From Bifidobacterium sp. (GTDB lineage Bacteria > Actinomycetota > Actinomycetes > Actinomycetales > Bifidobacteriaceae), in NCBI RefSeq assembly GCF_022647885.1, contig NZ_JALCLM010000001.1:1116001-1180000 (forward strand): a stretch of 64,000 nt of DNA. Reading direction: 5' to 3'. The notes beneath the pieces are model-generated. The model ran no database searches. It had not been told where the DNA came from and worked only from the letters and a program-made list of their open reading frames with translations. A program made the translations under genes and the position numbers. Shown piece by piece: positions 57,046-64,000 of the stretch (the stretch's first letter is position 1; every line of letters starts with the position of its first letter).

Positions 57046-59174
57046 ACAAGCAACTGCATGGCTCATCAGCAAGCCCTGATGAGCCCACAGCAAACAAGAA
57101 GACCAATGCTTTTCGGCACCGATTTGATCGACTGCGCGCACCAATGATGCGGCAAATGGATTCTGTGCCGTTGAGTACCAAACTGGTCGCTTGCATGCTT
57201 GTGGTTCTAGTGATGGGTACATTAGGCATTACCTTCGCCATACGTTACCTTGTTGGTGGATACTTGTTAGATAAAACTGATCAGCAGTTAACTAGGCAAG
57301 CTTCATTGATTTTTAATAACATCCGTCAGTTAAGTCAGGAAGATAATGGCAAGGGTGGAGTAGGGCCAACTGATTATTTTCTTCAAATACGCGATGCAAA
57401 ATATCAGATAATGACCACAGCGCTGACACCTTCACTGTCTTCGGGTGTAACCTCTGCGCCGGTACTTCCGCCCTCAGGCTCTATGGGAAGTGTGCAGATC
57501 GGCCAACCTTTTACTACAACCGCTTCTGTGAGCCAAGATCAGAATCAGATCGATAGCACAACATTGAAGATGGCTCAGGCTCCTTGGCGAGTAGTGGCTT
57601 TGGAATGGGAAATTCAGGGTCAGGGGAGTGGGCAGGATGCGTCTCATGGCGTGCTCTTTATTGGCTTATCGTTGAGCGACCAACTTGACACCACTGAGAC
57701 CCTGACAAAGTACAGCATCATCGTAGGCATAGGTATTGTGTTGCTCGGAGCTTTGCTGGCGATGCTGACTATACAGCGCACGCTGCTTCCTCTGAAACGT
57801 ATTGAAAAAACAGCCGCACAAATAGCAGCTGGTGATCTGTCTCAGCGTATTCCACCGGCACCAGATAATACCGAGGTTGGTTCGTTGTCTTCTTCTCTTA
57901 ATGCGATGTTGGCACGTATTGAGCAGAGTTTTGATGAGCAGACCGAAACTACAGAGAAGATGAAGCGCTTCGTATCGGATGCCAGTCATGAGTTGCGCAC
58001 CCCTCTGGCTGCCATACACGGATATGCGGAGCTCTTCAAGATGCAACGTGATTATCCAGGAGCCTTAGAGCGCGCAGACGAATCGATACAACACATTGAA
58101 GCATCCAGTACTCGCATGGCGATTCTTGTGGAGGATTTGCTCTCATTGGCAAGGCTTGACGAGGGGCGAGGAATAGATATCCATCAAGAGGTCAAATTGA
58201 CTTCTGTGGTTAACGATGCTGTCGATGATCTGCATGCTCTCGATCCAAGCAGAAATATCGCTTTCGGTTCTTTGAGCATTCATGGCGAGGTTAAAGCTGA
58301 CAATGTCGCTGGCCTGGCAGCATTAAACCGCAAGAGCACAGTAGTTCCATCAACGTTTGCTGCTTCTTTTGGACAATCCAAAAGTGAACCTTCATTTGCG
58401 TTTAAACCAGGTATAGTGCCAGAGGTAACAATCCCTGGTGATCCTTCACGGCTTCGTCAAGTCGTGACCAATATCGTGGGAAACATTCATCGATACACAC
58501 CCACTGATTCACCAGTACAGGTTGGATTGGGCATCATGACTGCTTCAATAAGTGCCACAGCACTGTCTCGTTTGCCTTCAACAGCCGCGTCTCTCGCAAG
58601 ATTCATCGAAGCAGCTGAGGTTGGTCAAGCCAACAACATGGGCACGCGATATGCAGTAGTCCAATTTTCCGACCATGGTCCAGGAGTTCCAGAACAATCG
58701 CTTCCTCAGCTTTTTGAGCGTTTTTATACAGCGGATCCCTCGAGAGCTCGTGAAAAAGGCGGTACTGGATTAGGTTTGGCTATAGCGCTGTCTGTAGTGA
58801 AAGCACATCATGGTCTGATTTGTGCAACCCAAACACAGGGTGGCGGTCTAACGTTTACTGTTATTTTGCCTTTGTTGAGCAAAGCAGCAGACAAGGAACA
58901 GAATGCACCATCACCAGCAGCGACGACTAAGCAACATAGCAGTAGAAAGAGCAAACAGAGCAATAAACACAATAAAACAGTGCATAAGTCTTCAGCAGAT
59001 GTGACAACGCCAGTAGCAGATACAGAAGGAAATGGTTCAACCAAAGCCACGACGCAGCAGAACGGATTTTCCGCTCCTCAGCAGGGCGGGGCAACGAGTC
59101 GTTCAGTAGAGCAGGGCTCTGAGTCGCTAAGTACTACTGCACAGAACCTTGCCAATGAACACCATCAGCTGTGA
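57042..59174 (+). CDS. Sensor histidine kinase
   Basis: A 710-residue membrane kinase, the partner of the preceding regulator. It has a transmembrane helix at about 45-70, an extracytoplasmic sensor region (about 75-220), a second helix (about 224-246), HAMP (about 247-300), HisKA with phospho-acceptor His316 in SDASHELRTPLA, and HATPase_c with an N-box (NIVGNIHRYTP), DHGPGVP and GGTGLGLAI. Two insertions of about 40 residues enlarge the ATPase domain. A Ser/Lys/Gln-rich low-complexity tail of about 95 residues follows. GTG 57042 overlaps the regulator stop. The signal is unknown. Confidence 0.94.
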   Translation: MNKQLHGSSASPDEPTANKKTNAFRHRFDRLRAPMMRQMDSVPLSTKLVACMLVVLVMGTLGITFAIRYLVGGYLLDKTDQQLTRQASLIFNNIRQLSQEDNGKGGVGPTDYFLQIRDAKYQIMTTALTPSLSSGVTSAPVLPPSGSMGSVQIGQPFTTTASVSQDQNQIDSTTLKMAQAPWRVVALEWEIQGQGSGQDASHGVLFIGLSLSDQLDTTETLTKYSIIVGIGIVLLGALLAMLTIQRTLLPLKRIEKTAAQIAAGDLSQRIPPAPDNTEVGSLSSSLNAMLARIEQSFDEQTETTEKMKRFVSDASHELRTPLAAIHGYAELFKMQRDYPGALERADESIQHIEASSTRMAILVEDLLSLARLDEGRGIDIHQEVKLTSVVNDAVDDLHALDPSRNIAFGSLSIHGEVKADNVAGLAALNRKSTVVPSTFAASFGQSKSEPSFAFKPGIVPEVTIPGDPSRLRQVVTNIVGNIHRYTPTDSPVQVGLGIMTASISATALSRLPSTAASLARFIEAAEVGQANNMGTRYAVVQFSDHGPGVPEQSLPQLFERFYTADPSRAREKGGTGLGLAIALSVVKAHHGLICATQTQGGGLTFTVILPLLSKAADKEQNAPSPAATTKQHSSRKSKQSNKHNKTVHKSSADVTTPVADTEGNGSTKATTQQNGFSAPQQGGATSRSVEQGSESLSTTAQNLANEHHQL

Positions 59175-59367
59175 GCTCTTGGAGTGCGTAGACCTTGAGT
59201 TGTATCGTATGGTGAATTAGTGCAACTTCGCCAATGAATCGGGGTAGTAAAAAAGTTGACCCTTAAGAGAAATACAGGGCGGCTGAGGTTGCGCTAGACT
59301 TGGTATTCGGTTTCTTATGAAGCCACACGTGTGAGCGTGCCGATTTACGATGCAGTGAGGAGCAGAT

Positions 59368-59757
59368 ATGCCCAGCGGGAAAGTGCGTTGGTTCGATGCC
59401 GCGAGAGGTTTCGGATTCATTACCGGCGACGACGGTGAGGATGTATTTCTTCCCTCAAGTGCGTTGCCTGCAGGCGTATCTACATTGCGCAAGGGCGCTA
59501 AGGTCGAATTCTCCGTTGCAGAAGGAAGAAAGGGTCCGCAGGCGCTCGGCTTAACTCTAGTTGGCCCCGCTCCATCGGTGGTTAAGGCCACTAGACCCAA
59601 GCCTGACGATATGGTCGCAATTGTAGAGGATCTCATCAAATTGCTGGACTCTGCAGGCAATGGCCTGCGTAGACACCATTACCCGTCACCGTCTGATTCA
59701 AGGAAACTAGCAACAGTGTTGCGAGCAGTTGCTGATAACTTCGACGTTCAGGATTAA
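59368..59757 (+). CDS. Cold-shock domain protein with C-terminal extension
   Basis: A 129-residue protein. Residues 1-67 are a cold-shock domain (GKVRWFDAARGFGFI, DVFLPSSAL), and the last about 55 residues form a helical extension (DDMVAIVEDLIKLLD, LATVLRAVADNF) typical of actinobacterial CspB-like proteins encoded next to DUF3027. His in the usual VFVH position is replaced by Leu. GAGGAG precedes the ATG. It probably binds RNA or single-stranded DNA. Confidence 0.92.
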   Translation: MPSGKVRWFDAARGFGFITGDDGEDVFLPSSALPAGVSTLRKGAKVEFSVAEGRKGPQALGLTLVGPAPSVVKATRPKPDDMVAIVEDLIKLLDSAGNGLRRHHYPSPSDSRKLATVLRAVADNFDVQD

Positions 59758-59804
59758 TCATCCGAACAGTCGTTAATCAACCGTCGCCATCGAAGGTGCT
59801 CTAG

Positions 59805-60992
59805 ATGTCTGAAAAACTATCCGATCCACAGGAGCTTGCCAAATCGGTGGCTCTCGAAGTTGCTGCCACTGCAGAAGAAGTCGGTGATTTTGTCACCGCT
59901 CTCGATGAAGAAAACAACATCACCGACTTCCGCTTTGTTTCGCATGTTCGCGGTTACGAGAATTGGCAATGGTCAGTGACGCTGTTCCACGATGTCGAGT
60001 TCGATAAATGGACCGTTAATGAGTCGTCACTAATTCCCGCCCAAGGTGCCTTGCTACCTCCGGCATGGATTCCTTGGAAAGATCGCCTGTTACCCGAAGA
60101 CCTCTCTGTTACAGATGCGATGGGTACTGAGGCTGATGATCCTCGAATTGAGCCTGGAATCGATGTGCAAGAGCTGAGGCGTGCTGAACAGCACGCGAAC
60201 GCTGAGTCTGAAACACCGTCAGACGATATCACTCAGGAGGAATCGAGCGATACTGATTCCCAAAGCGACAGCAGTAATCCAGACTCTGCTGAATATGCGC
60301 GTAATGCCGAAGATTTTGCCGATGCTGCAATAGCTTTTCATCTCACCCGAAATCATGTGATGACTGCTGAAGGCAGAGCAGAAACTGCTAAACGCTGGTA
60401 TGCAGGTCAGCATGGACCTAAGTCATTATCAACCAAAACAGCTGATGGTTTGACTTGTGAGGAATGCGGATTTTTAATTCCTCTGCAGGGGGAGCTGGGT
60501 CGTTTATTTGGAGTATGTGCTAACAAGTGGAGTCCGGACGATGGCAAGGTAGTCTCTTTAGACCACGGATGTGGTGAACATTCAGAAATCGAGGCCGCTG
60601 AAGGTAGCCAACTTTGGGTGCAATCAGAGCCTGCGTACGATGATCTCCATATCGATGTGGAACGGCATCGCACCATCAAGACAGTAGATATGGATAATCT
60701 GTCTTCACAGTCCTCTGAACCAGCTTCAGATGCGGAACTCCCTGAGGTAGAGATTCTCGAATCGCAACAAATTAGCGCTGAGGAATCGTCGATGCCAGCA
60801 GAGGAAGCTGATGTCGAAGATCAGGATGACGCAGCTGCTGAGCGCGACACAGCTGGCAAAAAAGTCGTACGTCGCCGTCGCAAGACCACAAGTTCAACAA
60901 CTGAAGCCACGAAAAAACATTCCAACACGCGTAAGCGCAAGGCTGCAAGGGATGACAATCCCGTGCAGAACGAGGTAACAGCTGACAAGTAA
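59805..60992 (+). CDS. DUF3027 family protein
   Basis: A 395-residue protein. The N-terminal domain (about 1-105, with SHVRGYENWQWSVTLFHD and LLPPAWIPWKDRLLPEDL) and the Cys-rich region (about 218-262: CEECGF, GVCAN, HGCGEHSE) match DUF3027, and the cysteines look metal-binding. An acidic linker and a basic tail (VVRRRRKTTSS, TRKRKAARDD) follow. The gene pairs with the cold-shock gene 47 bp upstream, as in many Actinobacteria. The function is unknown. Confidence 0.88.
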   Translation: MSEKLSDPQELAKSVALEVAATAEEVGDFVTALDEENNITDFRFVSHVRGYENWQWSVTLFHDVEFDKWTVNESSLIPAQGALLPPAWIPWKDRLLPEDLSVTDAMGTEADDPRIEPGIDVQELRRAEQHANAESETPSDDITQEESSDTDSQSDSSNPDSAEYARNAEDFADAAIAFHLTRNHVMTAEGRAETAKRWYAGQHGPKSLSTKTADGLTCEECGFLIPLQGELGRLFGVCANKWSPDDGKVVSLDHGCGEHSEIEAAEGSQLWVQSEPAYDDLHIDVERHRTIKTVDMDNLSSQSSEPASDAELPEVEILESQQISAEESSMPAEEADVEDQDDAAAERDTAGKKVVRRRRKTTSSTTEATKKHSNTRKRKAARDDNPVQNEVTADK

Positions 60993-61005
60993 GTGCCTGT
61001 TGGCC

Positions 61006-62013
61006 TCAACGCACTATGGTAACTGTGCACTCAGTCATAGTGAGCATTTGCTTACTGACAGAACCTAAGAAATGTGCGTCCAACCCTGATAGCCCTCGAG
61101 AACCCACAATAATCCACGAGACATACTGCGAGACATTGATAAGGCCCTTAGCAGCAGAGATATGGAATGCATGGGAATGCACATTCACGTGGGAAGGGAT
61201 ATCGACCTTACTGAGGATGTCATGGAGCGTTGCCTCCGCAGTTTGTTGCCCAACTTCGATAGGCGCTATTGCATTCTCGTAACCTTGTATAGTGCCTAAA
61301 TCCTTGAGTTGCCAGCAATACAACACATGTAGCTCAGCCTTGTGCAAAGCCGCTTCACGGACTGCAAATTGCAATGCAGCAGTAGAGAGTCGGGAACCAT
61401 CGACCCCGACTGCGATAGATTTTGTTTGAATAGGTATATGTTGTTCGCGTTCTGAGACATCTTCACCGCTGGTGTTAATAGATCCTGTGAATGCCTCTTC
61501 AATGTCCTGCTGAACTTGATTCGCGTCATGCTCTGGGAGTCTGACAATGGTTACAGGTACTGTTGCCGCTTCAGCCAACGATGCTGAGGTTGATCCTAAG
61601 AACCATCGCGCAACACGACCCAAAGAGCGTCTACCAACTACAATCTGTTGGGCTCGCTGTCCGATTTCGAGCAGCGCTTCGGGCCCTGAGGCTTTGACTG
61701 GTGTGAAGCTCAGTGTTGATTTATCGATGGGTATGTCAGCACACTGAGTATTAACCCAATTATTGAGCACTTTGCTAATGCTGGAACGTACAGCGCGCCA
61801 CTCGCTTTCGCCTTGAGGCTCTGCCCCCACATTCCAGGAGTCAGTCCAACCGAATACCACGTTGACATGCTGCCCGCTAAGAACAGACTCGGAGAGCGCC
61901 CAACGTAGTGCGGCGAAGGACTCTTCAGAACCATCAACACCGACAACAATGTCGGCCTCAGCGGTGATGTTTGCATGTCCTTGTCTCGTATAAGTGCCAT
62001 TTTGCTGTGTCAT
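61006..62013 (-). CDS. Tandem universal stress protein
   Basis: A 335-residue protein with two UspA domains. Domain 1 begins IVVGVDGSEESFAALRWAL and ends with IVVGRRSLGRVARWFLGSTS...VPVTIVR; domain 2 begins IAVGVDGSRLSTAALQFAV and ends IIVGSRGLSGLDAHFLGSVS...CTVTIVR. Both keep the G-x(2)-G-x(9)-G(S/T)-type ATP-binding pattern. It probably acts as an ATP-binding stress or dormancy factor. ATG 62013 with AGGAGTG upstream is preferred over the frame start at 62079. It is convergent with DUF3027. Confidence 0.93.
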   Translation of the reverse strand: MTQQNGTYTRQGHANITAEADIVVGVDGSEESFAALRWALSESVLSGQHVNVVFGWTDSWNVGAEPQGESEWRAVRSSISKVLNNWVNTQCADIPIDKSTLSFTPVKASGPEALLEIGQRAQQIVVGRRSLGRVARWFLGSTSASLAEAATVPVTIVRLPEHDANQVQQDIEEAFTGSINTSGEDVSEREQHIPIQTKSIAVGVDGSRLSTAALQFAVREAALHKAELHVLYCWQLKDLGTIQGYENAIAPIEVGQQTAEATLHDILSKVDIPSHVNVHSHAFHISAAKGLINVSQYVSWIIVGSRGLSGLDAHFLGSVSKQMLTMTECTVTIVR

Positions 62014-62152
62014 CGCTGTCACACTCCTAACATGGTTGATATAAACCAGCATAACCGCGAATTTGCGTTCATAGCGCAATAGGGAAACGGCTGTGAATAA
62101 ACGTCATCGCAAATCTGTAGAGTGAGTGACAGTTTCAAAGGGAAGGACAAGC

Positions 62153-64000
62153 ATGTTCGAACGGTTTACCGACCGTGCGCGGCGCGTCATCGTGCTGGCG
62201 CAGGAAGAGGCTCGCGCCCTTCAACACAATTACATTGGTACTGAGCACCTGCTGCTCGGACTGATTCGTGAGGGTGAAGGTGTCGCCGCCAAGGCACTCG
62301 AGGCAAAAGGTGTGGAGTTAGATGCCACACGTAAACAAGTCGAGGAAATGATTGGCAAGGGGAACGCTGCTCCAAATGGGCATATTCCCTTTACACCGCA
62401 TGCCAAGCAAGTGCTCGAGCTCAGTTTGCGTGAAGCCTTACAACTGGGCCATAGCTATATTGGTACCGAGCATATTCTGCTTGGGCTGATTCGTGAGGGT
62501 GAAGGTGTTGGAACCCAAGTCCTCATTAAGATGGGTGTGGATCTCGGAGAGCTCCGCACATCAACTATTCGACCTAATTCGTGGTAGTCACGAAGGCTCT
62601 GACGCAGCCAAAGCTGATTTGGCGAATGCAGGTAGCGTACAAAACAAGCAAGGACAGACAGGATCTGCCATTCTGGATCAGTTCGGACGCAATCTCACTC
62701 AGGAGGCTGCGGAAGGCAAGCTTGATCCAGTTATTGGTCGTAGCAAAGAGATTGAGCGTGTGATGGTAGTGCTATCACGTCGCACAAAGAATAACCCTGT
62801 GCTGATTGGTGAGCCTGGTGTAGGTAAAACTGCAGTAGTTGAAGGACTCGCCCAGAAAATTCATGTTGGTGATGTACCTGAGACCTTGAAAGGCAAGCAG
62901 GTGTATTCGCTTGACCTTGGTTCTATGGTGGCTGGTTCACGTTACCGTGGTGATTTCGAAGAGCGCTTGAAGAAGGTGCTTAAAGAGATTAAAACTCGCG
63001 GTGATATTGTGCTGTTCATTGACGAGATTCACACTATCGTTGGTGCTGGTTCAGCGGACGGTGCACTTGGTGCATCGGATATGCTCAAGCCTATGTTGGC
63101 TCGTGGTGAGCTACAAACCATCGGCGCCACAACCACTGAGGAATACCGCAAGTACATTGAGAAGGACGCGGCACTCGAGCGCCGTTTCCAGCCAATTCAG
63201 GTTCCTGAGCCGACAGTCGCTGAAACGATTGAGATTCTTAAAGGTCTGCGCGACCGCTATGAGAATCACCATCATGTGACTATTACCGATGGTGCTCTAC
63301 AGTCTGCAGCAGAACTTTCTGCACGATATATTCAGGATCGTAACTTGCCAGATAAGGCTATCGACTTGATTGATGAGGCTGGAGCTCGTCTGCGCATCAA
63401 GCGCTTGACCGCGCCTCCTGAACTTCGTGAGCTTGACGAGAAGATCGCTAAGCTGAGCGAGCAAAAGGATCAGGCTATCAAGGATCAAGACTTCGAGAAG
63501 GCTGCTGAATTACGTGACGGCCAAGAGAAGCTTGAAACTGAGCGCAAGGAGAAGGAACAGTCCTGGCGCGAAGGTGAGTCCGACGTGCGCATGGTTGTGG
63601 ACGAGGATGTTATCGCTGAAGTGATTTCTTCAAGCACTGGCATTCCTGTGTTTAAGCTGACACAGGCGGAGTCTAAGAAACTGCTCAATATGGAAGGTGA
63701 GCTGCATAAGCGGATCATTGGCCAGGATGAAGCAGTTAGTGCATTGTCTCGTTCTATTCGCAGAACTCGTGTGGGGCTTAAAGATCCAAAGCGCCCTGCA
63801 GGTTCGTTCATCTTTGCAGGACCAACTGGTGTCGGTAAGACTGAACTTGCTAAGACGCTGGCTTCCTTCCTCTTTGATGACGAAGATGCTTTGATTCGTG
63901 TTGATATGTCTGAGTTCGCTGAGAAATATGCAGCTTCACGTCTCTTCGGTGCACCCCCAGGGTATGTAGGGTACGAAGAGGGTGGCGAACTGACTGAGAA
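62153..64000 (+). pseudogene. clpC: ClpC ATPase, interrupted by a +1 frameshift; runs off the window
   Basis: Clp ATPase that feeds substrates to ClpP. Codons 1-139 (start MFERFTDRARRVIVLAQEEA, after GGGAAGGAC) encode two Clp-N repeats ([36 protein letters not shown]). An extra C at 62570 then shifts the frame, and the original frame ends at TAG 62585-62587. From 62571 the second frame continues DLIRGS through Walker [14 protein letters not shown], Walker [10 protein letters not shown], a UVR-like FEKAAELRD segment and the second Walker [12 protein letters not shown] to the window end. Removing base 62570 restores one ClpC. Sequencing error or a true mutation are both possible. Confidence 0.88.

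Noticed and set aside
62581-62763. Separate 60-codon gene after the clpC frameshift
   Set aside because: It is out of frame with the conserved ClpC sequence at the same place; a shadow.

Overview
The window is from a moderate-GC member of the Actinobacteria, most likely the family Bifidobacteriaceae. This rests on gene content and order (inference): rpsL-rpsG-fusA-tuf, efp-nusB-carA-carB-pyrF-gmk, rpoZ-metK-priA-fmt, and an arc-dop-pup-pafA pupylation cluster with no 20S proteasome genes beside it. The DNA is gene-dense. No tRNA, rRNA, CRISPR array, IS transposase or phage gene was recognised.

Layout. 1-7.2 kb: accessory and regulatory genes (AlbA_2/ATPase-type regulator, YihY/BrkB membrane protein, DUF488, ArsR-type regulator divergent from a flavin reductase-like gene, small membrane protein, SDR oxidoreductase plus MerR regulator). 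7.2-11.9 kb: str operon (S12, S7, EF-G, EF-Tu). 12.4-20.0 kb: EF-P, NusB with a long acidic tail, carA-carB-pyrF, gmk. 20.1-24.3 kb, minus strand: surface alkaline phosphatase and ilvD. 24.4-30.7 kb: rpoZ, metK, helicase-dead PriA, HAD hydrolase, fmt. 30.8-38.2 kb: serB, then DedA, ARC, Dop, a degenerate inositol-monophosphatase-like protein, Pup and PafA. 38.3-50.2 kb, minus strand: HU, a flippase/pseudokinase-like membrane protein, purB, a lipase with a WXG-like partner, and a tightly overlapping MoxR-DUF58-VWA-VWA operon. 50.3-64 kb: ung, LytR_C protein, csp, groEL under two CIRCE operators, WXG100 protein, TPM-domain protein, two-component system, second cold-shock protein plus DUF3027, universal stress protein, and clpC running off the right edge with a +1 frameshift.

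How the genes work together. The ARC/Dop/Pup/PafA set forms a protein-tagging system. ARC lacks the proteasome-docking C-terminus, so tagged proteins are probably unfolded or recycled without a 20S proteasome. GroEL (HrcA/CIRCE control), ClpC, cold-shock proteins and the universal stress protein form a stress group. The MoxR/VWA operon, LytR_C protein, TPM protein, two-component system, WXG proteins and lipase are envelope-directed.

The least explained structure is non-coding. Four ~115-bp intergenic elements (83-197, 12046-12159, 38831-38945, 52384-52498) share near-identical 15-17 bp terminal inverted repeats and almost constant length, but have diverged interiors. Two intergenic tandem arrays (28684-28753 and 52195-52304) share a 14-15 bp consensus. 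Other notable sites are a long hairpin after the MerR gene, a large stem-loop between fusA and tuf, and a dyad lying over the metK promoter.
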